A stretch of DNA of 64,000 nt from Vibrio sp. JC009 (lineage in GTDB: Bacteria > Pseudomonadota > Gammaproteobacteria > Enterobacterales > Vibrionaceae): NCBI RefSeq assembly GCF_029016485.1, contig NZ_CP092106.1, forward strand, positions 558,001 to 622,000. The letters run 5' to 3'. The notes under the pieces were generated by a model. That model was not told the DNA's origin and ran no database searches. It saw nothing but the letters and a program-made list of their open reading frames with translations. The position numbers and the translations under genes are program-made. Of the stretch, positions 46,748 through 54,835 are shown one piece after another; within the stretch, counting starts at the first letter, position 1; every line of letters starts with the position of its first letter.

Positions 46748-48175
46748 ATGAGCAAAGAAATTAAAGCCCAGGTTGTGGTGCTTGGTGCCGGACCTGCTGG
46801 ATACTCAGCTGCATTCCGCTGTGCAGACCTTGGTCTGGATACAGTACTGGTAGAACGCTATAACGCTCTGGGTGGTGTATGTCTGAATGTCGGATGTATT
46901 CCTTCAAAAGCACTGCTTCACGTTGCTAAGGTTATTGAAGAGGCCAAATCACTGGCGGAACACGGCATTGTATTTGGTGAGCCTCAGACTGATATCGATA
47001 AGATCCGCCTCTGGAAGGACAAAGTAATCACTCAGCTTACCGGCGGTATCGATGGTATGGCTAAGATGCGTAAGGTTAACGTTGTTCACGGTTACGGTAA
47101 ATTTACCAGCCCTAACTCAATTCAGGTTGAGGGTGAAGAGGGTGAGGTAACAACGGTTAACTTCGATAACGCTATTGTTGCGGCCGGTTCACGTCCGATC
47201 AAGCTGCCGTTTATTCCGCATGAAGATCCGCGTATCTGGGACTCTACTGATGCTCTGAATCTGAAAGAGGTTCCGGGTAAGATGCTTATCATGGGGGGCG
47301 GTATTATCGGTCTGGAAATGGGTACGGTATACCATTCTCTGGGTTCTCAGATTGATGTGGTTGAGATGTTCGACCAGGTTATTCCTGCTGCTGATAAAGA
47401 TATTGTCCGCGTTTATACCAAGCGTATTAAAGACAAGTTCAACCTGATGCTTGAAACCAAGGTTACCGCTGTTGAAGCCAAAGAAGACGGTATCTATGTT
47501 TCAATGGAAGGTAAGAAAGCGCCTGCTGAGCCTGAGCGTTATGACGCTGTTCTGGTGGCAATCGGCCGTGTACCTAACGGTAAGCTAATCGATGCTGAGC
47601 TGGCTGGCCTTGAGGTGGATGAGCGCGGCTTTATCAACGTTGATAAGCAGATGCGTACCAACATCCCGCACATTCATGCTATCGGTGATATCGTTGGTCA
47701 GCCGATGCTGGCTCACAAAGGTGTGCATGAAGGTCATGTGGCGGCTGAAGTGATCTCCGGCAAGAAGCACTACTTCGATCCTAAGGTGATCCCTTCGATT
47801 GCCTATACAGAGCCTGAAGTGGCATGGGTGGGTAAAACAGAGAAGGAAGCAAAAGATGCGGGTATCAACTACGAAGTTGCTACTTTCCCCTGGTCAGCTT
47901 CCGGTCGTGCAATCGCATCTGACTGCTCTGACGGTATGACCAAGCTTATCTTTGATAAAGAGAGTCACCGTATTATCGGTGGTGCGATTGTAGGGACAAA
48001 CGGCGGTGAACTGCTGGGTGAAATCGGTCTGGCAATCGAAATGGGTTGTGATGCCGAAGATATCGCTCTGACTATTCACGCTCACCCGACACTGCATGAG
48101 TCAGTCGGTCTTGCCGCTGAAGTCTTCGAAGGTACAGTTACCGATCTGCCGAATAAGAAGGCTAAGAAGAAATAA
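46748..48175 (+). CDS. lpdA: Dihydrolipoyl dehydrogenase
   Basis: LpdA (475 residues) reoxidises the lipoyl groups of pyruvate and 2-oxoglutarate dehydrogenases with NAD. The redox disulfide GGVCLNVGCIPSKALLH, the FAD motif GAGPAGYSAAFRCAD, the NAD motif GGGIIGLEMG and the active-site HAHPTLHES are all present. The 150-base gap after aceF is AT-rich and contains a GATAAT near the end, so lpdA probably also has its own promoter, as in E. coli. A terminator follows. Confidence 0.98.
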   Translation: MSKEIKAQVVVLGAGPAGYSAAFRCADLGLDTVLVERYNALGGVCLNVGCIPSKALLHVAKVIEEAKSLAEHGIVFGEPQTDIDKIRLWKDKVITQLTGGIDGMAKMRKVNVVHGYGKFTSPNSIQVEGEEGEVTTVNFDNAIVAAGSRPIKLPFIPHEDPRIWDSTDALNLKEVPGKMLIMGGGIIGLEMGTVYHSLGSQIDVVEMFDQVIPAADKDIVRVYTKRIKDKFNLMLETKVTAVEAKEDGIYVSMEGKKAPAEPERYDAVLVAIGRVPNGKLIDAELAGLEVDERGFINVDKQMRTNIPHIHAIGDIVGQPMLAHKGVHEGHVAAEVISGKKHYFDPKVIPSIAYTEPEVAWVGKTEKEAKDAGINYEVATFPWSASGRAIASDCSDGMTKLIFDKESHRIIGGAIVGTNGGELLGEIGLAIEMGCDAEDIALTIHAHPTLHESVGLAAEVFEGTVTDLPNKKAKKK

Positions 48176-48201
48176 TCTTAATAAGATTATTATAAATAAA
48201 A

Positions 48202-48224
48202 AATCCGGGCTAAATGCCCGGATT
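48202..48224. terminator. Terminator between lpdA and the luxR-type gene
   Basis: AATCCGGGC pairs perfectly with GCCCGGATT around TAAAT, flanked by an A-tract and T-rich sequence. It lies between convergent genes. Confidence 0.88.
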
Positions 48225-48240
48225 CTTATTATAGAGACAA

Positions 48241-48864
48241 TTAAGCTGTTGCTGCTTCGTCATTATAGATACAAAGCATGTTAAGGAAGCCCTTAACCAT
48301 ATCGTTTAGTGCTTCATCGTCCTGCTCACGGTTTGCCTGTACATAAACGGCATAGCAGAGACCGTGGAACAGTTTAGCCAGGTACTCAGGGTTCTGTGAT
48401 TCACAGACTTCGCCACGCTCAACGGCCTTTCTGAACATGCTCTCAAGTACGATTGAGCTGTTGCTGTTCAGAGTAACAAACAGAGGCCAGATCTCATCAC
48501 GGGTTGATGCACTCCACTCAAACCACACTTTTAGCCAGTGACAGTCTGAACGAACCAGTTCAACTACCTGAGATGTTGATTTTTCAAGGTTTTCCTTGAT
48601 GTGAACAGACATATCAACGGTTTCATTCAGGAAACCGGAGAACTGACGAACCACATGGTGAAGTACTTCATCAACAAGATCCTCTCTTGTCGGGAAGTAG
48701 TTGAAGACGGTTGCCACTGAAACCTGAGCGATCTCAGCAATATCCGCATGCCCACCCCGGCCGATACCTCTTCTCGCGAATACCTCTAATGCGATATCCA
48801 TCAATTGAAGCTTACGCTTCTGAGGAGACAGACGGGTTCTGGGTCTTTTTTTGATCATATCCAT
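48241..48864 (-). CDS. luxR: LuxR/HapR/SmcR-type quorum-sensing master regulator (TetR family)
   Basis: A 207-residue TetR-family protein nearly matching V. harveyi LuxR in its N-terminal half: KRPRTRLSPQKRKLQLMDIA, then the helix-turn-helix region DIAEIAQVSVATVFNYFPTREDLVDEVL. The HWLKVWFEWSASTRDE core is also conserved. This class is produced at high cell density and controls luminescence, proteases, biofilm and secretion genes. The ATG at 48862-48864 was chosen for its AAGGAT ribosome site; an upstream TTG adds six residues. It is divergent from hpt, the conserved Vibrio position. The leader contains AACAACGTTGGCAAGGAT, where Qrr small RNAs are expected to pair. Confidence 0.95.
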   Translation of the reverse strand: MDMIKKRPRTRLSPQKRKLQLMDIALEVFARRGIGRGGHADIAEIAQVSVATVFNYFPTREDLVDEVLHHVVRQFSGFLNETVDMSVHIKENLEKSTSQVVELVRSDCHWLKVWFEWSASTRDEIWPLFVTLNSNSSIVLESMFRKAVERGEVCESQNPEYLAKLFHGLCYAVYVQANREQDDEALNDMVKGFLNMLCIYNDEAATA

Positions 48865-49121
48865 AACATTTATCCTTGCCAACGTTGTTGTTATTTAATG
48901 CGGTAATGTGATGTTTATAATTAATTTTCCGCCAGATGAGTGTACAAGTGCATATTTAGAAATTCAATGGATATTGTTAATATTTTGGTCAGTTATTTGA
49001 TCAGTGTTAATTTTTACTGATAGTTACTTCAGTTAAATCTGGTGGTAGAATAGCCCACCTGTATTGGTTTGCTGGTTGTTTTTGCAGCAAGTCTCCATAT
49101 TCTTAATCAAATGAGAAAAAC

Positions 49122-49652
49122 ATGAAACATACCGTTGAAGTAATGATTTCTGAGGAAGAAGTACGCAATCGTGTGCTTGAGCTTGGAAAACAGATTAGTG
49201 AACACTATAAAGATTCTGAAAACCTGGTGATGGTTGGTCTTCTGCGGGGATCATTTGTGTTTATGGCCGACCTTGCTCGTGCTATTGATTTGACTCACAC
49301 AGTAGACTTTATGACGGCATCCAGCTACGGCAGCTCAATGGAGAGCTCAAGAGATGTGCGTATCCTTAAAGATCTTGATGATGATATTCAGGGCAAGGAC
49401 GTACTGCTTGTGGAAGATATCATCGATACCGGCAACACTCTGAGCAAGGTTTGTGAAATCCTTTCTATCAGAGAGCCAAACTCAATCAACATCTGTACGC
49501 TTCTGGACAAGCCTTCAAGAAGAGAAGTGGAAGTAGACGTTAAGTGGATCGGCTTCGAAATCCCGGATGAGTTTGTGGTTGGGGTTGGCATTGATTACGC
49601 GCAGAAGTATCGTCATCTGCCGTATATTGGGAAGGTGGTTCCGCAGGAATAG
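49122..49652 (+). CDS. hpt: Hypoxanthine phosphoribosyltransferase
   Basis: Hpt (176 residues) salvages hypoxanthine (and guanine) to nucleotides using PRPP. The PRPP-binding motif [13 protein letters not shown] is clear, and the N-terminal [16 protein letters not shown] and the late [23 protein letters not shown] match the family. It is divergent from the quorum-sensing regulator across about 257 bases and convergent with the carbonic anhydrase gene. Confidence 0.97.
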   Translation: MKHTVEVMISEEEVRNRVLELGKQISEHYKDSENLVMVGLLRGSFVFMADLARAIDLTHTVDFMTASSYGSSMESSRDVRILKDLDDDIQGKDVLLVEDIIDTGNTLSKVCEILSIREPNSINICTLLDKPSRREVEVDVKWIGFEIPDEFVVGVGIDYAQKYRHLPYIGKVVPQE

Positions 49653-49661
49653 GATTATTCT

Positions 49662-49836
49662 GGGCAATGGGGCAATGGGGCTATGGGGGATTTCTCTATT
49701 GACCTCGGCGCTAATTCCTTAAAGTAAAAAAATCCCCGCTTTCATTAATAAGCGGGGATTTTTTATGTTTGACTTCGGATTTAACTGGGATACCTTCCCT
49801 ATAGCCCTATAGCCCTATAGCCCTATAGCCCTATAG
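49662..49836. repeat. Inverted GGGCTAT-type arrays between hpt and can
   Basis: The left array has three octamers (GGGCAATG twice, then GGGCTATG; 49662-49685). The right array has five perfect CCCTATAG units (49797-49836), whose inverse CTATAGGG is related to the left unit. A strong terminator lies in the middle. The left array starts 9 bases after the hpt stop; the right array ends one base before the can stop codon. Confidence 0.93.
49727..49764. terminator. Bidirectional terminator between hpt and can
   Basis: AAAAATCCCCGCTT pairs with AAGCGGGGATTTTT around TCATTAAT, a perfect 14-bp stem with A and T tracts. Confidence 0.92.
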
Positions 49837-49837
49837 C

Positions 49838-50497
49838 CTATTTCCCAATCACCCCAGAAACAATCTTCTCCATAGCACTATTATAAGCCGCCTCAAGCGT
49901 CTCTTTGCTATCGGATCTCATGCCCAGGTCGATAAGTTTTCCGTCGCCGATGCCGTAGATAACACCGTGAAGGTCGATTTTCTGGCCTCTGTCCCATGCG
50001 TTCTGCATTATGGTTGAGTTACCCAGGTTGTATACCTGTTCTGCTGCGTTTAGTTCACATAGCTTGTCGCCCCACTGCTCGCGTGGCAGGGTTTCCAGCA
50101 GGTCGCGGTATTTCAGGTAGATATCGCGGATATGCAGAAGCCAGTTGTTGATTAATCCAAGCTCTGGGTTGTCAATGGCTGCATTTACACCGCCACAGCC
50201 GTAGTGGCCACATACAATAACGTGTTTAACTTTCAGTACATCAACAGCGTACTGAACCACCGAAAGACAGTTAAGATCGGTGTGAATCACCTGGTTAGCG
50301 ACATTTCGGTGAACAAACAGTTCACCTGAGTCCAGCCCGGTTAGCAGCTCTGCCGGAACGCGACTGTCTGAGCACCCAATCCATAGGTAGTCAGGAGACT
50401 GTCGGTTCACCAACTTGGAAAAGTACTCCGGAGATTCGGAGGTCATCTGCTCTGACCAAGCTGCATTTTTGTTAAATAACTCTTTAATATCTGGCAT
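49838..50497 (-). CDS. can: Beta-class carbonic anhydrase
   Basis: Can (219 residues) interconverts carbon dioxide and bicarbonate, which is needed for carboxylation reactions at low CO2. The zinc ligands are visible: Cys42 and Asp44 in WIGCSDSR, and His98 and Cys101 in VCGHYGCGG. Length and motif positions equal those of E. coli Can (YadF). It is divergent from an ABC exporter, the same neighbourhood as yadF-yadG in E. coli. Two inverted repeats lie upstream. Confidence 0.97.
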   Translation of the reverse strand: MPDIKELFNKNAAWSEQMTSESPEYFSKLVNRQSPDYLWIGCSDSRVPAELLTGLDSGELFVHRNVANQVIHTDLNCLSVVQYAVDVLKVKHVIVCGHYGCGGVNAAIDNPELGLINNWLLHIRDIYLKYRDLLETLPREQWGDKLCELNAAEQVYNLGNSTIMQNAWDRGQKIDLHGVIYGIGDGKLIDLGMRSDSKETLEAAYNSAMEKIVSGVIGK

Positions 50498-50556
50498 TCA
50501 ATTTCCCTCTTTGAAGCGCTCAATATACACAAGGTTAGCGGACAATACTTCTTTTT

Positions 50557-50587
50557 ATCAGTTAAAAATACAACATTTTTAACTGAT
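50557..50587. repeat. 13-bp perfect inverted repeat upstream of can
   Basis: ATCAGTTAAAAAT and its exact inverse ATTTTTAACTGAT, separated by ACAAC. It lies 60 bases before the can start on the minus strand, so it is in or near the promoter or 5' leader. It could be an operator or an RNA hairpin. Confidence 0.75.
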
Positions 50588-50700
50588 CAGAGCACTTTCG
50601 TTTACATTTTGTTGCTAATGCTGCTTCTGCTAATGGTTAATCCTATTAAATTCATTAAGTTATATGGAATAATTTAATTTTTTATCCGGCTCTCGGACTA

Positions 50701-50747
50701 ATACCAATCCCAACAATCACTGAACAGCTAATTACTGGGATTGGTAT
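50701..50747. repeat. ATACCAATCCCA inverted repeat element
   Basis: ATACCAATCCCA (50701-50712) and the exact inverse TGGGATTGGTAT (50736-50747) enclose 23 bases. I recall similar TACCAATC...GATTGGTA hairpins scattered through Vibrio intergenic regions. It lies about 96 bases before yadG. It is not a PdhR site: the half-sites are far apart. Confidence 0.7.
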
Positions 50748-50842
50748 AAAGAGCAGATAAATACGGGGATTGTATTTTCATGTGGTAGCCTCCATTTATT
50801 GGTTACTGTGAGCTTTGGACGAGTGTCCATTTAGGGTTAGTC

Positions 50843-51760
50843 ATGTACGCATTAGAAATAGACAATTTAAGAAAAACCTATGCCGGTGGCGTAGAGGCGT
50901 TAAAAGGGGTCAGCCTGAAAGTAGAGAAGGGCGACTTCTACGCACTTCTTGGTCCAAATGGAGCAGGTAAGTCGACTACGATTGGCGTTATCTCTTCGCT
51001 GGTGAATAAGACCTCGGGTCAGGTTAAAGTATTCGGATACGATATCGACAGCGATCTGGAACGAGCCAAGATGAACCTTGGTCTTGTACCTCAGGAGTTC
51101 AACTTCAATCAGTTTGAAACTGTGGAGCAGATAGTGCTTCAGCAGGCCGGTTACTATGGAGTAGCCCGCGATACGGCAAAAGAGAGAGCGAAAAAGTATC
51201 TGAGTAAACTCGATCTGTGGGAGAAGCGAACTGCACGAGCCAGAAGTTTGTCCGGAGGGATGAAGCGCCGCCTTATGATTGCCAGGGCGCTGATGCATGA
51301 GCCGAAGCTTCTTATTCTTGATGAGCCGACAGCGGGTGTGGATATTGAGCTGCGCCGTTCAATGTGGGACTTTCTTCAGGAAATTAACCGCGATGGCGTA
51401 ACCATCATTCTGACAACCCATTATCTGGAAGAGGCAGAAATGCTCTGCCGGAATATCGGTATCATTAATCAGGGTGACCTGATTGAAAACACCAGCATGA
51501 AAGAGCTGCTTAACAAGCTGCATGTGGAGACCTTTATTCTGGATCTTGAAGCAGGAAATCAGGAGATTGAGCTGCAAGGCGTCAACTCATTCAAGTATGA
51601 AAATGGATCTCTTGAAATAGAGATAGATAAAGAAACAGGCTTGAACAGCGTATTTGCTCAGCTTTCTGACAAAGGCGTAAAAGTTCTTTCAATGAGAAAT
51701 AAAGCAAACCGTCTTGAAGAGCTGTTTGTCAGTATTGTCCGTAATCAGGGTGGGGAATAA
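50843..51760 (+). CDS. yadG: ABC exporter ATP-binding protein (YadG)
   Basis: A 305-residue ABC ATPase. Walker A GPNGAGKSTTIG, signature LSGGMKRRLMIARAL, and Walker B LLILDEPTAGVD are present, plus the switch histidine in LTTHYLEEAEM. The C-terminal 70 residues resemble the regulatory tail of ABC-2 drug and polysaccharide exporters. It pairs with the permease gene two bases downstream. The substrate is unknown. Confidence 0.95.
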   Translation: MYALEIDNLRKTYAGGVEALKGVSLKVEKGDFYALLGPNGAGKSTTIGVISSLVNKTSGQVKVFGYDIDSDLERAKMNLGLVPQEFNFNQFETVEQIVLQQAGYYGVARDTAKERAKKYLSKLDLWEKRTARARSLSGGMKRRLMIARALMHEPKLLILDEPTAGVDIELRRSMWDFLQEINRDGVTIILTTHYLEEAEMLCRNIGIINQGDLIENTSMKELLNKLHVETFILDLEAGNQEIELQGVNSFKYENGSLEIEIDKETGLNSVFAQLSDKGVKVLSMRNKANRLEELFVSIVRNQGGE

Positions 51761-51762
51761 GC

Positions 51763-52533
51763 ATGTATAGTTTGTATTGGACAGCATTTAAGAGCCTGCT
51801 TGGCAAAGAAGTGACCCGCTTTATGCGAATCTGGGTTCAGACTCTGGTTCCGCCGGCGATTACCATGACACTTTATTTCATCATCTTTGGTAATCTTATC
51901 GGCTCAAGAATAGGCCAGATGGAAGGTTTTTCCTATATGGAATACATAGTTCCGGGCCTGATTATGATGTCGGTTATTACCAACTCCTATTCCAATGTCG
52001 CGTCGTCCTTTTTCAGCTCTAAGATGCAGAAAAACATCGAGGAACTTCTGGTTGCGCCGGTTCCGCACTATGTGATCATTTGTGGTTACGTAATGGGCGG
52101 CGTTGCCCGTGGGCTGGGTGTCGGTTTTATCGTCACCATGGTATCGCAGCTGTTTGTTGATCTAAACGTTCACAACTGGCTTATTATTACCGCAACGGTA
52201 TTCCTGACCTCGGTAGTCTTTGCTCTGGGTGGCTTGATCAACGCGATTTTCGCCAGAACCTTTGACGATATCTCTATCGTGCCAACCTTTGTTCTGACTC
52301 CGATGACCTACCTTGGTGGTGTCTTCTATTCAATCAGTCTGTTGCCTGAGTTCTGGCAGGGCGTTTCCAAAATCAACCCGATCGTTTATATGGTCAACGC
52401 GTTCAGATACGGCTTCTTAGGCGTATCCGATGTGGGCATCGTCACTTCATTTAGCGTGTTGTTGGTGTTTGTGGTCGGACTTTACGCAGTGGCGCACAGA
52501 CTGGTGTCGAAGGGGATTGGGCTAAGGAGTTAA
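51763..52533 (+). CDS. yadH: ABC-2 type exporter permease (YadH)
   Basis: A 256-residue inner-membrane protein with six predicted helices and the ABC-2 pattern: EYIVPGLIMMSVITNSYSNVASSFFSSKMQKNIEELLVAPVP and later LTPMTYLGGVFYSISLLPEFWQ...NPIVYMVNAFRYGFLG. It begins 2 bases after yadG and should form a transporter with it. The gene runs into a repeat-filled junction with panC. Confidence 0.94.
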   Translation: MYSLYWTAFKSLLGKEVTRFMRIWVQTLVPPAITMTLYFIIFGNLIGSRIGQMEGFSYMEYIVPGLIMMSVITNSYSNVASSFFSSKMQKNIEELLVAPVPHYVIICGYVMGGVARGLGVGFIVTMVSQLFVDLNVHNWLIITATVFLTSVVFALGGLINAIFARTFDDISIVPTFVLTPMTYLGGVFYSISLLPEFWQGVSKINPIVYMVNAFRYGFLGVSDVGIVTSFSVLLVFVVGLYAVAHRLVSKGIGLRS

Positions 52534-52541
52534 AGTTTTCA

Positions 52542-52616
52542 GGGCTATGGGGTTGTGGGCTATAAGGCCTGGGGGATACTTTGGCCCCATAACCCCATAA
52601 CCCCATAACCCCATAG
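52542..52616. repeat. Inverted CCCCATAA-type arrays between yadH and panC
   Basis: The right array has four octamers CCCCATAA (the last ends in G) at 52585-52616. The left side has inverse units GGGCTATG, GGGTTGTG and GGGCTAT at 52542-52563. The arms pair around GGCCTGGGGGATACTTTGGCC. The array stops two bases before the panC stop codon and starts 8 bases after the yadH stop. No separate T-tract terminator is present. Confidence 0.92.
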
Positions 52617-52618
52617 TT

Positions 52619-53524
52619 TTATGAACTTTGCTCGTCAGCCTTCTCGCTAACTTCCGTCTCCGCTTCAACCGCAGGCGCAATATCCACAACCTGATTATCA
52701 ATCAGACGGGCCTTGCCAAGGAAAACCGCAATCAGAATCACTGCCTGAGTGGTTTCTTCCGTTACCGGCAGCAGTGTTTTTGCGTCGCGGATAAAGATTT
52801 CATCCGGCTGAAGATCGGCAGCTCTTAGCTGATCGTTGGCATCTTCAACAATGGATGCGTAGTCGTTTCTTCCGCCTCGCATCTGGCTGCTGATCCAGCG
52901 CATGGTTTTTGCGACAACCGGAGCGCGCTGGCGTTCGTCTATGGTCAGCAGGCCGTTGCGTGAACTCATTGCCAGGCCGTCCATCTCACGTACTGTCGGT
53001 ACGCCGATGATCTGGATATCCATTGCCAGGTCCAGTGTCATCTGGCGGATAACAGCAAGCTGTTGGAAGTCTTTCTCGCCGAAGCAGGCAACATCAGGCT
53101 GAACAATGTTGAACAGCTTAGTGACAATCGTTGCTACACCACGGAAATGACCCGGACGGGAAGCGCCTTCCAGCATCTGGGACAGACCCGGAACTTCAAC
53201 GAAGGTCTGCTTATCCAGACCTTCCGGATACATGATCTCAGGAGTCGGGGTAAAGACCAGATCAACACCTTCACCATTCAGTTTGCTCAGATCATCTTCC
53301 AGTGTGCGCGGGTAGTTGTTCAGGTCATCTGCCCGTTCGAACTGCATCGGGTTTACGAAAATGCTGACAACCACAACGTCTGCGTGCTCGCGAGCTTTTC
53401 TGACCAGTGTCAGATGCCCTTCGTGCAGGTTACCCATAGTCGGAACAAATGCCACAGTACGGCCATCCTTTTTGTACTGTTTAATCTGTTCTCTCAGTGC
53501 TGATACTTCTTCAAACGTCTGCAT
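52619..53524 (-). CDS. panC: Pantothenate synthetase
   Basis: PanC (301 residues) joins pantoate and beta-alanine using ATP to make pantothenate (vitamin B5). The nucleotide-binding motif [16 protein letters not shown] is at the N-terminus, with [10 protein letters not shown] and [14 protein letters not shown] later. The acidic C-terminal tail ([15 protein letters not shown]) extends beyond the E. coli length. Of two ATGs, 53524 has the better ribosome-site spacing (AAGGA). It follows panB by 8 bases. Confidence 0.96.
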   Translation of the reverse strand: MQTFEEVSALREQIKQYKKDGRTVAFVPTMGNLHEGHLTLVRKAREHADVVVVSIFVNPMQFERADDLNNYPRTLEDDLSKLNGEGVDLVFTPTPEIMYPEGLDKQTFVEVPGLSQMLEGASRPGHFRGVATIVTKLFNIVQPDVACFGEKDFQQLAVIRQMTLDLAMDIQIIGVPTVREMDGLAMSSRNGLLTIDERQRAPVVAKTMRWISSQMRGGRNDYASIVEDANDQLRAADLQPDEIFIRDAKTLLPVTEETTQAVILIAVFLGKARLIDNQVVDIAPAVEAETEVSEKADEQSS

Positions 53525-53532
53525 AGCCATCC

Positions 53533-54327
53533 TTAAGCAATTGTGTGGGCTTCACCCGGGAAGGTGCCACTTTGTACATCTTCAATATATTGAGATACCG
53601 CTTTACGAATATCGCCGCTTTCAGCTAAAAAGTTTTTAGAAAACTTAGGCATATAGTTCGCTGAAATGCCAAACATATCATGCATTACCAGTATTTGACC
53701 ATCGGTCGCATTACCAGCGCCAATGCCAATCACAGGTACATCCACAGCCTTTGTGATTCTTTCTGCCAGCGCAGCAGGAACACACTCAAGCAGGACGATC
53801 TGTGCACCGGCATTTTGCAGTGCGATAGCGTCTTCAACCATCTTGTCGGCTTTTTCCTGATCACGTCCCTGAACACGGTAGCCGCCAAAAATATTCACTG
53901 ACTGCGGGGTAAGGCCCAGATGAGCACAAACCGGAACTGCCCTTTCAGTCAGCATTTTTACTGTATCAACCAGCCAGTCGCCGCCTTCCAGTTTCACCAT
54001 GTTTGCACCGGCTCTCATCAGAGTTGCTGCGCTTTCACAAGCCTGTTCCGGAGTGGCGTAACTCATAAATGGCATATCAGCCATCAGCAGGCAGTTCGGG
54101 CTGCCGGCTCTTACACATTTGGTATGGTAAGCCACTTCGTCTACCGTCACCGGCAGAGTGTCAGTCTTACCCTGAAGCACCATACCAAGTGAGTCCCCAA
54201 CTAAAAGTACCGGCATTTCCTGCTGCTCAAAAAGCTGAGCAAAGCTGGCGTCATAGGCGGTAGAAGTAGCAAATTTACGACCTTCTTTTTTCCAGGATAA
54301 CAGATCGTTAATTGTAATTTTTTTCAT
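53533..54327 (-). CDS. panB: Ketopantoate hydroxymethyltransferase
   Basis: PanB (264 residues) transfers a hydroxymethyl group to 2-ketoisovalerate, the first step of pantothenate synthesis. Family motifs are seen: [29 protein letters not shown], the metal-binding [15 protein letters not shown], and [14 protein letters not shown]...PVIGIGAG. Normal length. It lies between folK (22 bases upstream) and panC. Confidence 0.97.
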   Translation of the reverse strand: MKKITINDLLSWKKEGRKFATSTAYDASFAQLFEQQEMPVLLVGDSLGMVLQGKTDTLPVTVDEVAYHTKCVRAGSPNCLLMADMPFMSYATPEQACESAATLMRAGANMVKLEGGDWLVDTVKMLTERAVPVCAHLGLTPQSVNIFGGYRVQGRDQEKADKMVEDAIALQNAGAQIVLLECVPAALAERITKAVDVPVIGIGAGNATDGQILVMHDMFGISANYMPKFSKNFLAESGDIRKAVSQYIEDVQSGTFPGEAHTIA

Positions 54328-54349
54328 TATTTTTCCTTATCGGAGTTGG

Positions 54350-54835
54350 CTATGATTGCCAAATTCTGAGTCCGTTTCGGTCAACTGTTTCCAGTAGCTG
54401 ACTTAACTCAGTCCCACACGGGAGTTTCAAACTTGGTGCGATTTCGGCAAGCGGATAGAGGACAAACTCCCTCTCCTTCATTCCATAGTGCGGAACGGTC
54501 AGTCGCCCGGAATCGATCACCTCATCGCCATAAAGAAGAATGTCCAGGTCCAGTGTTCTTGGTCCCCAGCGTTCCTCTTTACGGACACGCCCGTGTTCCA
54601 GTTCGATTGCCTGAGTGCAGTCGAGCAGTTCCAGAGGCGTTAATTCTGTTTCGATAATGGCTACCGCGTTTATATACTCAGGCTGATCCTGCGGCCCCAT
54701 CGGCGTGCTGCTGTACAGCGAGGATGCAATCAGGAACTCTGAGCAGGGCAGCGACTTTAAAGCTTCAATGGCATTTAGCGCCTGAGTTTCGGGATCGTTT
54801 AAGTTGCTGCCTATTGCGATATAAGCCTTAGTCAT
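54350..54835 (-). CDS. folK: 6-hydroxymethyl-7,8-dihydropterin pyrophosphokinase
   Basis: FolK (161 residues) activates hydroxymethyldihydropterin with ATP for folate synthesis. The family motifs YIAIGSNLNDP, SSLYSSTPMGPQDQPEYINAV and RWGPRTLDLDILLYGDEVI are visible. Its start overlaps the end of pcnB by 8 bases, as expected from the conserved pcnB-folK arrangement. Confidence 0.97.
   Translation of the reverse strand: MTKAYIAIGSNLNDPETQALNAIEALKSLPCSEFLIASSLYSSTPMGPQDQPEYINAVAIIETELTPLELLDCTQAIELEHGRVRKEERWGPRTLDLDILLYGDEVIDSGRLTVPHYGMKEREFVLYPLAEIAPSLKLPCGTELSQLLETVDRNGLRIWQS

Larger units (their letters stand above)
50498..50842. promoter_or_regulatory. Divergent region between can and yadG
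   Basis: 345 AT-rich bases without a gene. It contains a 13-bp perfect inverted repeat close to can (50557-50587) and a 12-bp inverted repeat of the TACCAATCCCA type (50701-50747), both listed separately. Promoters were not resolved. Confidence 0.5.

Noticed and set aside
49662..49836. attC or integron-like recombination site
   Set aside because: No integrase, no conserved core sites; the structure is simple octamer repetition around a terminator.
50701..50747. PdhR-type operator
   Set aside because: The half-sites are separated by 23 bases, whereas the operator needs them almost adjacent.
53063..53503. 146-codon plus-strand frame inside panC
   Set aside because: Antisense to panC with no ribosome site or family resemblance.
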